A stretch of 64,000 nt of DNA from an uncultured Clostridium sp. (GTDB taxonomy: Bacteria; Bacillota; Clostridia; UBA1212; UBA1255): the NCBI GenBank assembly GCA_900543695.1, contig UQSG01000002.1, forward strand, positions 87,798-151,797, given 5' to 3'. A model generated the notes under the pieces. It saw only the letters and a program-made list of their open reading frames with translations. It was not told the DNA's origin and searched no databases. A program made the position numbers and the translations under genes. Of this stretch, positions 1 through 8,726 are shown in pieces (position 1 is the first letter of the stretch; each line of letters starts with the position of its first letter).

Positions 1-141
1 CATTACCGCTGACATGACGAGATTCACAATCGCCGCGGTAGCCATGATATGAAGACGAGTGTCTCCCGCGGAATATGATGTTTTCTTTGTCGGCCTGCGC
101 CTGCCATCATATTGATTATGATTGCCATATATCGAACTCAT
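1..141 (-). CDS. N-terminal part of a small hypothetical membrane protein (cut by window edge)
   Basis: Only the first 47 codons are visible. The ATG at 141 has a GAAGGAC ribosome binding site about 9 bases upstream. The protein opens with a polar, Arg/Lys-rich stretch of about 30 residues. From about residue 32 it turns hydrophobic (HIMATAAIVNLVMSAVM), which looks like the start of a membrane helix. It is read in the same direction as sepF, about 60 bases downstream of the sepF stop, so it could be the last gene of the sepF cluster. I do not recognise the family. It is not obviously YggT, which often sits next to sepF. Confidence 0.5.
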   Translation of the reverse strand, partial: MSSIYGNHNQYDGRRRPTKKTSYSAGDTRLHIMATAAIVNLVMSAVM

Positions 142-203
142 AATGGTTGCGTCCTTCAATGCTGCGTTATATTATGTATGGAATATGCTGTAGGATGTAA
201 AGT

Positions 204-788
204 TCAAAATGCGTAGGAAGAGGCCTCGTCTTCGTCCTCCGCCTCAGAGAAAATATCCACATCGCAGGGCGCGATCACATAAATCAGTTCAGACACGCGC
301 TGGATATTGCAGTCCAAAGCGAAGCAGCAACCGGAAACAAAATCGAAAATACGTCTTCTGTCGGCTACGTTCCGTACGAACTCCAAATTGAGTACAACCG
401 TCATGTGTCCTCTGAGATGCGAGCACACACCCTGGCAGTCATCAAACTCCGCCGGTTTAGATAGCACGACACGCAAATTAGATGTCGCTCCCATGCTGAG
501 CACGCGGCTCCGTTCCGAGGAACCGCTCGAAGTGCCGCCGCGAGAAGCGCCGGACACTCTTGCGCCTTCGGCTCTCGAGCTCACATTGGACGAAGAAGTA
601 CCGGACGCATTTCTTGCAGAATAACGCGCAGAAGACACAAATGCGTCTTCCTCCTCTTCCGCCGCCGTATCTTCTGTTTCATCATAGTCGGAATAATCAA
701 AATCGTCTTCAGCGGAATCGTCATATGCGACAGATTCATTTCCGCCGAACCCTAAAAGATCTTTGAAACGTCTCTTGAAATCAGCCAT
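204..788 (-). CDS. sepF: Cell division protein SepF
   Basis: SepF tethers FtsZ filaments to the membrane at the division septum. The 194-residue protein begins MADFKRRFKDLLGFGG, the usual amphipathic membrane-binding helix. An acidic Asp/Glu/Tyr-rich linker follows (about residues 18-50), then a Ser/Gly/Ala/Arg-rich linker (52-95), then the folded SepF core (about 105-182) with the typical hydrophobic strands (VVLSKPAEF, MTVVLNLEFV, LIYVIAP). The start at 788 is chosen because GAGGAGG lies just upstream; an open frame continues back to 878 but overlaps yggS and adds nothing conserved. The linker is longer and more low-complexity than in Bacillus SepF. It lies directly downstream of yggS in the arrangement normal for Firmicutes. 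Confidence 0.93.
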   Translation of the reverse strand: MADFKRRFKDLLGFGGNESVAYDDSAEDDFDYSDYDETEDTAAEEEEDAFVSSARYSARNASGTSSSNVSSRAEGARVSGASRGGTSSGSSERSRVLSMGATSNLRVVLSKPAEFDDCQGVCSHLRGHMTVVLNLEFVRNVADRRRIFDFVSGCCFALDCNIQRVSELIYVIAPCDVDIFSEAEDEDEASSYAF

Positions 789-855
789 TATTAACTTCCT
801 CCTCATTTGCATATCAAAAATTCTTTTGTAAAAATCCGCTTTCCGCAGAAACCGG

Positions 856-1545
856 TCAGTGGAATATGCCCGTGCCAATGCGAATCATATTAGATCCTTC
901 TTCTATTGCATAAGAAAAATCATGCGTCATCCCCATTGACAGAAAAGACATGTCTACATTATGCGCCTTTTGAGAACCTATGTCAATATACTTTCGATAC
1001 AGGGAGGAAAAAATTTTGCGTAATTCCGGCTCGTCCGCATCGAGCGGAGCCATGGTCATAAGCCCTTTCAGACAAACGTTGTCAAGTTCGGCAAAATGTT
1101 CCACCATTCTGTCCACATCGGCAAGCGCAACGCCGTGCTTGCTTGCTTCTCCCGAAACATTTACCTGAAGCAGGCAGTCCATTTTGCGGCCGTGCTTTGC
1201 GGCACATCTGTCAATTTCGTCGGCAAGATGCGCGCTGTCTACCGAATGAATCAAAGATACCTTATCAATAATGTATTTTACTTTATTCGTCTGAAGCGTC
1301 CCGATCAAATGCCAGTCGGCCTGTTCCAAACCGTATGCTTCCACAGAGGAAAGCTTCTCCAGCAAATTTTGCACGCGGTTCTCTGCGAAAATTCGCTGGC
1401 CGGCGCCGTATGCTTCCGCCACCTCTGCAGCTCCGACCGTTTTGCTCACAGCCACCAGTGTGATATCCTCTCTGCGCCTGCCGCTTTTCGCTGCTGCCTC
1501 TGCGATTTTCTGTTCCAGCGCCTCCAGATTTTTCCGAATTGTCAT
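856..1545 (-). CDS. yggS: YggS family pyridoxal phosphate homeostasis protein
   Basis: A 229-residue PLP-binding protein with an alanine-racemase-like TIM barrel. It carries and balances PLP rather than catalysing a known reaction. The PLP lysine is K35 in ITLVAVSK, followed by the family motif around FAENRVQ, then WHLIGTLQTNK and GLMTM, and the phosphate-binding end MGMTHDFSYAIEEGSNMIRIG. The length is typical. The ATG at 1545 has AGGAGG in front, formed across the stop codon of the upstream HlyD-like gene, so the two are probably translationally coupled. YggS next to SepF is a long-standing conserved neighbourhood. Confidence 0.93.
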   Translation of the reverse strand: MTIRKNLEALEQKIAEAAAKSGRRREDITLVAVSKTVGAAEVAEAYGAGQRIFAENRVQNLLEKLSSVEAYGLEQADWHLIGTLQTNKVKYIIDKVSLIHSVDSAHLADEIDRCAAKHGRKMDCLLQVNVSGEASKHGVALADVDRMVEHFAELDNVCLKGLMTMAPLDADEPELRKIFSSLYRKYIDIGSQKAHNVDMSFLSMGMTHDFSYAIEEGSNMIRIGTGIFH

Positions 1546-1546
1546 G

Positions 1547-3202
1547 TCAGCCTCCTATAATCTGCCCTTCCGTAACCTTTTCATAATTTACGACGTATAA
1601 ATCATTAATACGGACGCTCGTAATCGCATCCTCCTCTTCCGAACCGAATCCGTTTGAATTGCTGATAATCGCATATTCGCCGTCTTCTGCCAAAACGTTC
1701 ACATATACATAAGAAACGTAATTGGAGCGGACGATAGCAATTCTTGCCGTTACTCCCGCTGAATCCCATTCCGCCAGCGCGCGTTTCGGAACCTTGATGC
1801 CCTCGCTGGAATCGACTACGACGTCGCAATTTACAACGCGTCCCGAAATCGTCCCGGCGATGCCTGCGGACGATTTCATAAGCAGATACGTCTTCTCTCC
1901 ATATTGAAGAAGCTCTTCTACCTCCGCAGGTACGGAAAACTCCCGTCCCGATGCTTTTACCGTCACCGCTTTCCCCTCCGAAAGTCCGGCGGAATCAATC
2001 CCCGTAATATCAGCCGCCAGATAATACGTCACGTCAGGCGTAACTCTTGCCACAATATCAGTTTCCACAACCTCCAAGCCTACGGTGTAACGCAGCTCTG
2101 CCGTGCCGAACGAGAGCGCCGTCTCAGAAAGCAGGTTTCCTGTCTCTCCTTTTTTGCTGAGATATTCTGAAATCGCCTGCGCCTTTCCGGAGGCGTTCTG
2201 CGATTCGGAATCTGTGTAGAAAGAGACCACGCCCGCCTGCTGCGTGACAACCTCACGCATAGAATCGCCCAGGCGGGCAAGTGCCGCAGCACGCTCGTTT
2301 TTCAGCTGCGTAATATATTCATCCGCCGTCTCGGTATTCATCATGATATCGTTTTTCATCCGGAACAGATCTTCCAGCTCCTTGATCAGAGATGGGTACG
2401 CCTTCAGACCGGAGGCGGCGCTCGACAGCTCCGAGAGCTGGTACGTCAAATCTTTGATTTTTTCATTCAGGGACGCGGCCTCTGCCGACTGGGAAGTATT
2501 TACATAGGACGAAACGCTTTGCGCCGCCGTAATTTTATCCTCAATTTCCCGAAGCTCCTCCAAATCGCTTTCGTATTCCGGTTTTACAATGTAGGCAATC
2601 ACAGCGCCTGCCGCGACGCGATCCCCCTCGTTTACCGCAGCGATAACTTTCCCGGAGAACCCCGCCGTTACCGCATACTCGTCGCGAATCATCGTAACGT
2701 CCGCGTTGAAAGAATTCTCAATGGTTCCAGTCGAGAGGAACGCTGTTTTGGGAGTATTCTCGTTTTCCTGCTTGTTATACAGGATCAGGACTACGGTACC
2801 CGCTACCAGGAGCAGAAAAAGGATGACTTTGACCGCCGTCAGGATATTCTTTTTCCGTTTCGGCGCGCGCTCCGAAATCCGGCGCTCATGGGGCGGCACC
2901 GTCCTGCCGCCAGCAGGTGCCGGAGGCGGTGTCTGCTTAGATTCGCTCCGCTTATATGGCCGTTCCTGCTGCGGCGCTTTACGCGGCGCAGCAGAAGGTA
3001 AAACCGTCTTTTGCCGCGCGGGCCGACTGGCGGCATCCTTCGCTTTTCTGCTTTCTTCTGCAAACGTCTGCGGCTTCTGTCTTTCGATTCTGTATCCGTA
3101 GCTGTCGTACAGCTCGTCGGATTTTCCGTTCAGTTTAACCAGCGGCTTCGGCTTTTTGGTATTTTCCCGATCCGCGCCTTTTCTTTTGTCCTCGCCGGCC
3201 AT
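1547..3202 (-). CDS. HlyD-like single-pass membrane protein of the sepF cluster
   Basis: The 551-residue protein has a basic, proline-rich cytoplasmic N-terminus (about 1-118), one membrane helix (about 120-142, AVKVILFLLLVAGTVVLIL), and a large outside domain. The outside part resembles membrane fusion (HlyD/biotin-lipoyl-like) proteins: a lipoyl-like half around AGFSGKVIAAVNEGDRVAAGAVIAYI, a coiled-coil hairpin (about 215-315), then a second beta-rich half. Related proteins occur beside yggS/sepF in many Clostridia; their role is not established, and no efflux pump is next to it. The ATG overlaps the stop of the ACT gene by one base, and its own stop overlaps the yggS ribosome binding region. 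The HlyD-like fold is inferred; a role in division or envelope assembly is only suggested by context. Confidence 0.65.
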   Translation of the reverse strand: MAGEDKRKGADRENTKKPKPLVKLNGKSDELYDSYGYRIERQKPQTFAEESRKAKDAASRPARQKTVLPSAAPRKAPQQERPYKRSESKQTPPPAPAGGRTVPPHERRISERAPKRKKNILTAVKVILFLLLVAGTVVLILYNKQENENTPKTAFLSTGTIENSFNADVTMIRDEYAVTAGFSGKVIAAVNEGDRVAAGAVIAYIVKPEYESDLEELREIEDKITAAQSVSSYVNTSQSAEAASLNEKIKDLTYQLSELSSAASGLKAYPSLIKELEDLFRMKNDIMMNTETADEYITQLKNERAAALARLGDSMREVVTQQAGVVSFYTDSESQNASGKAQAISEYLSKKGETGNLLSETALSFGTAELRYTVGLEVVETDIVARVTPDVTYYLAADITGIDSAGLSEGKAVTVKASGREFSVPAEVEELLQYGEKTYLLMKSSAGIAGTISGRVVNCDVVVDSSEGIKVPKRALAEWDSAGVTARIAIVRSNYVSYVYVNVLAEDGEYAIISNSNGFGSEEEDAITSVRINDLYVVNYEKVTEGQIIGG

Positions 3203-3639
3203 TACAGACTGTAAACCTCTTCGTCCTCAAGCACCATAACTCCGGCCCGCTTCAGCACCTCCGCTGCCGTCTCCGTATTTTCCACCCGGAAGATGACGAG
3301 CGCGCGGTTCTGCGTTTTGCCTACAAAGGCATAAATGTAATCGACGCCGATTCCGTTCTCCGTCAGCGCGCTCAGCGCCTCGGAAAGAGCTCCTGGAACG
3401 TCGTCTACCGCGATTGCAAGAACCGGGGAGCTGCTGACAGTAAAACCGTTTTCCCTGAGCACGTGTTCCGCCCGATCCGGATCGTTTACAATCAGACGTA
3501 AAATTCCGAAATGCGTCGTATCCGCAATGGACAAAGCGCTGATATCTATATGATTTTCCCCCAGAACCTTGGTGACGTCTGCAAGCCGTCCGGCTTTATT
3601 CTCCAGGAAAACCGAAATCTGTTTTACACTCATGTTCAC
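3202..3639 (-). CDS. Tandem ACT-domain protein
   Basis: A 145-residue protein made of two ACT domains, about residues 4-70 and 71-140. The first begins VKQISVFLENKAGRLADVTKVL, the second around VLAIAVDDVPGALSEALSAL. ACT domains bind amino acids and act as allosteric sensors. Stand-alone tandem ACT proteins are typically encoded beside indolepyruvate oxidoreductase and PaaK-type ligases, as here, so it probably senses an aromatic amino acid or its keto acid. It lies 80 bases downstream of paaK on the same strand. The direct target (enzyme or transporter) cannot be read from the sequence. Confidence 0.88.
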   Translation of the reverse strand: MNMSVKQISVFLENKAGRLADVTKVLGENHIDISALSIADTTHFGILRLIVNDPDRAEHVLRENGFTVSSSPVLAIAVDDVPGALSEALSALTENGIGVDYIYAFVGKTQNRALVIFRVENTETAAEVLKRAGVMVLEDEEVYSL

Positions 3640-3719
3640 ATGCCCCTTTCAGCTGTTTTCTTTTCAATGGATTTCAGTATACCACAAAACGAAACGGGCT
3701 TCAATGCGGAAACGTCCCG

Positions 3720-5024
3720 TCAGTGCAGGTTTCTCCGATCCTCGACACGCTTGGCCTTGCCCTCGCTCCGCGCGATGGTTTTCGGTTCTACAAGACGCAC
3801 GCCGACGCTGATTCCCAGCACGCTGCCCAAGCGGGCTTTGATTTTTCCTTCCAGGCTCTCGATGTTTTTAACAGAATCGGAAAAATAAGCGTCCGTCATC
3901 TCCACCTGTACGTCCATGGTGTCGTGATTTCCTTTTCGATCCACAATAATCATATAGTGCGGAGCCGTTTCTCCCATTTCAAGCAGCACGCTTTCGATCT
4001 GAGAGGGAAAAACGTTGACGCCGCGTACGATCAGCATATCGTCGGTTCTCCCGCAGAGCCTGCGCATCCTTGCGGTGGTTCTTCCGCAGGCGCACGGCTC
4101 CGTCATCAGCGCGGAAAGATCGCGCGTTCTGTAGCGGATAAGCGGAAAGCCCTCTTTCGTGAGCGTAGTGAATACGACCTCTCCCTGTTCCCCGTCCTTT
4201 ACATGCTCCCCCGTCTTCGGATCAATAATTTCAATTAAAAAGTGATCCTCCTGCACATGCATTCCACATTGCTCCAGGCATTCGCAGCTTACAGATGGTC
4301 CCATGATTTCGCTGAGTCCGTAAATATCAAGCGCCTTGATGCCAAGCTTCGATTCGAGTTCCGCGCGCATTTCCTCAGTCCAGGGCTCTGCGCCAAACAA
4401 GCCTGCTTTCAGACTGATGTCTTCCTTGCTGCCGCCCGAAGCGTACAGCTCCTCTGCAAGATACAGCGCGTAGGATGGCGTGCAGCAGATGTAATCCGGT
4501 TTAAAGTCTTTTAGAATCGTAACCTGGCGCGCCGTATTCCCGGAAGAAACGGGAATGACCGCGCAGCCGATTTTTTCGGCGCCATAATGCGCGCCGAGTC
4601 CGCCTGTAAATAATCCGTAGCCGTACGCAACATGAACCACCGAGCTGCGCTCGGCGCCGGCGCCCGTCAGGCTTCTTGCCATGCATTCCGCCCAGATGTC
4701 GAGGTCCCGTGCCGTATACCCCACAACCGTCTGCTTTCCGGTCGTGCCGGAGGACGCATGAATTCGGTTGATTTCCGACATAGGAACAGCAAACATCCCA
4801 AAAGGATATGTATCCCGCAGGTCCTGCTTTACTGTAAACGGAAGCTTAACAATATCATCTGCGCTGCGGATGTCGCCCGGCTCCACGCCTGCGGCGATCA
4901 TTTTTTCACGGTAATGCGGGACATTGTTATATACCCGGTCAACAAGCTTCTGCAAACGTCTCGACTGCAGAATTTTAATTTCTTCACGGGGCATGCATTC
5001 GAAATGTTCATTCCAATATTTCAT
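3720..5024 (-). CDS. paaK: Phenylacetate--CoA ligase family protein (second copy of the cluster)
   Basis: A 434-residue AMP-forming acyl-CoA ligase of the PaaK type, likely activating phenylacetate, indoleacetate or a related aryl acid to its CoA thioester. Visible motifs are the adenylate-binding loop ASSGTTGKQTV (about 92-102), the YGLSEIMGPSVS motif (about 235), the ATP-binding RYRTRDLS, and the C-terminal GRTDDMLIVRGVNVFPSQIE. The ATG overlaps the end of iorB by four bases, so it is cotranslated with it. A paralogue of exactly the same length lies upstream of iorA. Whether it makes CoA esters or works in reverse to conserve energy from aryl-CoA cannot be decided here. Confidence 0.9.
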   Translation of the reverse strand: MKYWNEHFECMPREEIKILQSRRLQKLVDRVYNNVPHYREKMIAAGVEPGDIRSADDIVKLPFTVKQDLRDTYPFGMFAVPMSEINRIHASSGTTGKQTVVGYTARDLDIWAECMARSLTGAGAERSSVVHVAYGYGLFTGGLGAHYGAEKIGCAVIPVSSGNTARQVTILKDFKPDYICCTPSYALYLAEELYASGGSKEDISLKAGLFGAEPWTEEMRAELESKLGIKALDIYGLSEIMGPSVSCECLEQCGMHVQEDHFLIEIIDPKTGEHVKDGEQGEVVFTTLTKEGFPLIRYRTRDLSALMTEPCACGRTTARMRRLCGRTDDMLIVRGVNVFPSQIESVLLEMGETAPHYMIIVDRKGNHDTMDVQVEMTDAYFSDSVKNIESLEGKIKARLGSVLGISVGVRLVEPKTIARSEGKAKRVEDRRNLH

Positions 5025-5605
5025 ACGCTCAATCCTTTCTGAAATGCTTTTTCATTGATTTCATACAGCTTTGCAGGGATCACGCTTTTCAGACTTTCGT
5101 ACCATACTGACTGGGGGATTTCCGTCAATTTGGAAGCAAGCACGCCAAGCAGGACAACATTGACGGCTTTTGCGCTCCCGCATTCCTCCGCAATCCCAAG
5201 CGCGTCCACCGCGATCGTCGTAATCTCCGATTTCTGCAGGAGCTCGATCAGATGCTCCGGATATTTTTCCGCGCCGGATACGACCGGCATAGGATTGATT
5301 TTTTGAATATTTGTAATGACGGTTCCGCCCTTTTTGAGGAACGGAAGCCATCTCATGGCCTCAAGCTGTTCAAAGGCGAGGATGACGTCCGCCTCTCCCT
5401 CGTCAATAATCGGCGAGGCGATGCATTTTCCGATTTTCACGCAGGTCACTACGCTTCCCCCCCTTTGTGACATCCCATGAACCTCGGAGACCTTTACGTC
5501 CTTTCCGCACAGCGCGGCCGCGGCTCCCAGGAATTTCGAAGCCAGAAGCGTCCCCTGTCCTCCTACTCCAACGATCAGGATATTTAAGCCGTCCAGATTT
5601 TTCAT
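5021..5605 (-). CDS. iorB: Indolepyruvate ferredoxin oxidoreductase, beta subunit
   Basis: The 194-residue gamma-type subunit of the 2-keto acid oxidoreductase family. With IorA it converts aryl pyruvates from Trp, Phe or Tyr plus CoA to aryl-acetyl-CoA, CO2 and reduced ferredoxin. Family marks are the N-terminal NILIVGVGGQGTLLASKFLG and the SEVHGMSQRGGSVVTCVKIG stretch (about residues 41-61). It starts three bases after the iorA stop and overlaps paaK by four bases. The enzyme is cytoplasmic and oxygen sensitive, in line with an anaerobic host. Confidence 0.95.
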   Translation of the reverse strand: MKNLDGLNILIVGVGGQGTLLASKFLGAAAALCGKDVKVSEVHGMSQRGGSVVTCVKIGKCIASPIIDEGEADVILAFEQLEAMRWLPFLKKGGTVITNIQKINPMPVVSGAEKYPEHLIELLQKSEITTIAVDALGIAEECGSAKAVNVVLLGVLASKLTEIPQSVWYESLKSVIPAKLYEINEKAFQKGLSV

Positions 5606-5608
5606 ATT

Positions 5609-7357
5609 TCACTCGTCCTTTCCGATCGCGCCGAACGCGCACATCTGTTCACAGAGGCGGCATCCAAGACATATGGATCTGTCGATTTTATACGCACCAT
5701 TCTCCGTAAAAATCGCAGGGCAGCCCAGACGCATGCAGGAGCCGCATTTTCTGCAGCGGTCCTCGTCGATGCGAACAGGTGCTCCATATTTTACCGTTTT
5801 CAGAAGCGCGCAGGGGCGCTGCGCTATAATCACCGATGGTTCGTCGGCTTCCAGCTCCTCCCTCACCGCTGCTTTGAATTTTTTCATATCAAACGGGTCT
5901 TCGACGCGGATTCTTCTGACGCCTACCGCCTCTGCAAGCTTTACGAGATTTACAGCAGGAGCCGGTTCTCCCTTGATCGTAAAGCCCGTTGTAGGATTCT
6001 GCTGATGGCCCGTCATTCCCGTGATAGAATTGTCTAGTATGATTACGGTGGAGGCTCCTTTGTTATAAACGATATCGATCAGTCCCGTAATTCCGGAATG
6101 GATAAATGTGGAGTCTCCGATTACGGCGACGGTCGGCAGCTTTTCTCCCGACTGCAGGCCGGCCTTGTCCATCCCGTGCGCCATGCTTACAGACGCGCCC
6201 ATGCATACGCAGGTGTCTACCGCTTCATACGGCTTCATGGCGCCGAGGGTGTAGCAGCCAATGTCCCCCGATACGCGTACCTTCATATTGGAAAGTACGT
6301 AAAATACGCCGCGGTGCGGACAGCCCGGGCAAAGCACCGGCGGTCTGGCCGGCGTATCTACCGGTTCGGCAGGCTCCGCCGCAGGGAGCGACTCTCCGAG
6401 GTACCTTTTCCGAATAATCGTGGTGTTCAGTTCGCCCTGATTGGTAAAATACTTTTTCCCTTCTGCCTTGCGGATTCCCATTTGGAGAAGGTGATTTTCA
6501 ATAAAAGGCTCCAGCTCCTCGATTACAAGCAGGCGGTCGACGCGGTCGGCAAATTCGGCGATCAGACGATCCGGCAGAGGATAGACCATCCCGAGCTTAA
6601 GAATGGATGCATTGGGGAAAACCTCTCTTGCATATTGATAGCTGATTCCGGACGTGACAATTCCTAACGACAAATCCCTGTATTCGGCTCTGTTTATGCC
6701 CTCTGCGCCCGCTCCGGAAAAAGCGCGCAGCTTTTCCATCCTGTCTTCCAGGACGATGTGGCGTTTCTTTGCCATTCCCGGCATCATGACGTATTTCATA
6801 ACGTCCTTTCGATACGGCTTTTTCTCCGGCGCCGTCCGTTCCTCCTGCTCCGTCAGGCTGCGTGCATGCGCGATCCGCGTTGTCAGTCTGAGAATTACAG
6901 GAGTGTCAAACGCCTCGCTCAGCGCGAATGCGCGCTTTGTATATTCTCTGCATTCTTCGCTGTCCGATGGCTCCAGCATCGGGACATGCGCGGATAACGC
7001 ATAAAATCTGGAGTCCTGCTCATTCTGAGAGCTATGCATCCCCGGATCGTCTGCCACGACGATCACCAGCCCCGCGTTGACGCCTGTATAGGCCGCTGTA
7101 AACAGCGGATCGGCTGCGACGTTCAGGCCGACGTGCTTCATGCAGCACATCGCCCTCGTACCCGCTACAGACGCTCCAATTGCCACCTCCATGGCAACCT
7201 TTTCATTCGGCGCCCATTCACTGAAAACATCCTCATATTTCGCAATATTTTCCGTAATTTCCGTACTGGGCGTACCAGGATAAGAAGAAACGACGCCGAC
7301 GCCGGCCTCCCACGCTCCGCGCGCGACAGCTTCGTTTCCCAAAAGCAGCTTCTTCAT
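5609..7357 (-). CDS. iorA: Indolepyruvate ferredoxin oxidoreductase, alpha subunit
   Basis: The 582-residue catalytic subunit. The N-terminal pyruvate-binding part includes SSYPGTPSTEI; the central thiamine diphosphate domain carries CPGCPHRGVFY, GDIGCYTLG and GDSTFIHSGITGL (about 350-420). The C-terminus is a two-cluster ferredoxin domain with CX2CX2CX4CP at about 535-546 and CX2CX2CX3C at about 563-573. It oxidises aryl pyruvates and passes the electrons to ferredoxin. It begins 31 bases after the upstream ligase gene and is followed at once by iorB. Length and motif order are those of the complete family. Confidence 0.96.
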   Translation of the reverse strand: MKKLLLGNEAVARGAWEAGVGVVSSYPGTPSTEITENIAKYEDVFSEWAPNEKVAMEVAIGASVAGTRAMCCMKHVGLNVAADPLFTAAYTGVNAGLVIVVADDPGMHSSQNEQDSRFYALSAHVPMLEPSDSEECREYTKRAFALSEAFDTPVILRLTTRIAHARSLTEQEERTAPEKKPYRKDVMKYVMMPGMAKKRHIVLEDRMEKLRAFSGAGAEGINRAEYRDLSLGIVTSGISYQYAREVFPNASILKLGMVYPLPDRLIAEFADRVDRLLVIEELEPFIENHLLQMGIRKAEGKKYFTNQGELNTTIIRKRYLGESLPAAEPAEPVDTPARPPVLCPGCPHRGVFYVLSNMKVRVSGDIGCYTLGAMKPYEAVDTCVCMGASVSMAHGMDKAGLQSGEKLPTVAVIGDSTFIHSGITGLIDIVYNKGASTVIILDNSITGMTGHQQNPTTGFTIKGEPAPAVNLVKLAEAVGVRRIRVEDPFDMKKFKAAVREELEADEPSVIIAQRPCALLKTVKYGAPVRIDEDRCRKCGSCMRLGCPAIFTENGAYKIDRSICLGCRLCEQMCAFGAIGKDE

Positions 7358-7388
7358 TCTATAACCTCCATTAACCTAATGTGTGTAT

Positions 7389-8693
7389 TTACTGATTTCT
7401 CAAGTCGTGTACGCGCTGTGCCTTGCCGTTCACATAGCGCTCCAGCGATTTGGGCTCTGCGAGCGTAATTTTGGCATCGAGCAGAAGATTTGATTTTACC
7501 TTTTCGCGAATTTTGGCCGTCAGTGCTTCCAGCTCTCCGTAGCTTTCCAGAAGCGAGGAGTCTGCAAGCTCTACCTTAATTTCAAGCTGATCCATATAAC
7601 CCTTTCTGGTCACAATAATCTCGTAATGCGGCCCAATATGCGGGATCCCCAGCAGCAGACTTTCAATCTGGCTCGGAAATACATTGACGCCTTTGATGAT
7701 CAGCATATCGTCAGAACGGCCTTTTACCTTGCTCATGCGCGCGGAGGTCCGCCCGCATCTGCACGGCGCAAAGTTTATGGAAGTGATATCTTTCGTTCTG
7801 TAGCGCAAAACGGGAACGCCTTCTTTTGTGAGCGTCGTTAGCACAAGCTCTCCCTCTTCCTCCGGATTTTTCACTTCCAGGGTATCGCTGTCAATAATTT
7901 CGTAAAGGAAGCTGTCTTCATTGAAGTGCATGCCGTCGTGTTCGAGACATTCTCCGGAAACGCCCGGTCCCTGAACCTCCGTCAGCCCGTAATTTTCTGT
8001 ACATTCAATGCCCCACAGTTTTTCGATCTGCTTCCGCATTTCCGCAGTATGACCTTCTCCGCCGAACATGCCGACGCGCAGCCGGTGCTTCAGAGCCCGT
8101 TCCTCGGCCAGCTCGCCGAGATGGAGCACGTAGGATGGCGTGCCGACGATTACGGTCACTCCGAAATCTTCAATAAACATCAGCTGCCGTTCTGAATTTC
8201 CGGAGGAAGAGGGAACAACCGTAACGCCCATGTTTTCCAGCCCCTGATATAATCCGAAGCCGCCCGTAAACATTCCAAAGCCGAAAACGATCTGTGCGAT
8301 GTCGTCTGCGGTCACGCCCGCCATCGCGGCAATCCGGGAAATGTTTTCCCGCCAGACCTTCATATCGTGCTTTGTATAGCCGAACACGACAGGCTTTCCT
8401 GTCGTACCGGAGCTGGCATGCAATCGTACGATTTTGTTCATCGGTTCCGCAAACAGCCGGAACGGATAATTATCGCGAAGATCCAGCTTCGTCGTATACG
8501 GAATTTTCTCAATGTCCTTCAGCGTTTGGATATGTTCCGGCTTCAGACCGATTGCGTCAAATTTTTCCCGGTAAAACGGAACGTTTTCATATGCCCTTCT
8601 GACTGTCCATTTCAGCCGTTCGAGCTTCATGGCGTCGTATTCTTTTCTTGAGAGGCATTCTCTGCCCGGATTCCAGATCATGATGCGTTGCAA
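7389..8693 (-). CDS. paaK: Phenylacetate--CoA ligase family protein (first copy of the cluster)
   Basis: A 434-residue AMP-forming ligase, paralogous to the gene at 3720-5024. Motifs: ASSGTTGKPVVFGYT (adenylate loop, about 92-106), YGLTEVQGPGVS, RYRTKDIT, and the C-terminal GRSDDMLIIKGVNVFPSQIE. It is the first gene of the aryl keto-acid cluster and sits 33 bases downstream of the symporter. Having two ligases flanking iorAB suggests either different aryl acid substrates or different directions of flux. The two proteins share all catalytic signatures but differ in the substrate pocket region, as far as can be seen by eye. Confidence 0.9.
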   Translation of the reverse strand: MQRIMIWNPGRECLSRKEYDAMKLERLKWTVRRAYENVPFYREKFDAIGLKPEHIQTLKDIEKIPYTTKLDLRDNYPFRLFAEPMNKIVRLHASSGTTGKPVVFGYTKHDMKVWRENISRIAAMAGVTADDIAQIVFGFGMFTGGFGLYQGLENMGVTVVPSSSGNSERQLMFIEDFGVTVIVGTPSYVLHLGELAEERALKHRLRVGMFGGEGHTAEMRKQIEKLWGIECTENYGLTEVQGPGVSGECLEHDGMHFNEDSFLYEIIDSDTLEVKNPEEEGELVLTTLTKEGVPVLRYRTKDITSINFAPCRCGRTSARMSKVKGRSDDMLIIKGVNVFPSQIESLLLGIPHIGPHYEIIVTRKGYMDQLEIKVELADSSLLESYGELEALTAKIREKVKSNLLLDAKITLAEPKSLERYVNGKAQRVHDLRNQ

Positions 8694-8726
8694 CTCCTTA
8701 TATTATTGCTGATTTTAGATTATAGC

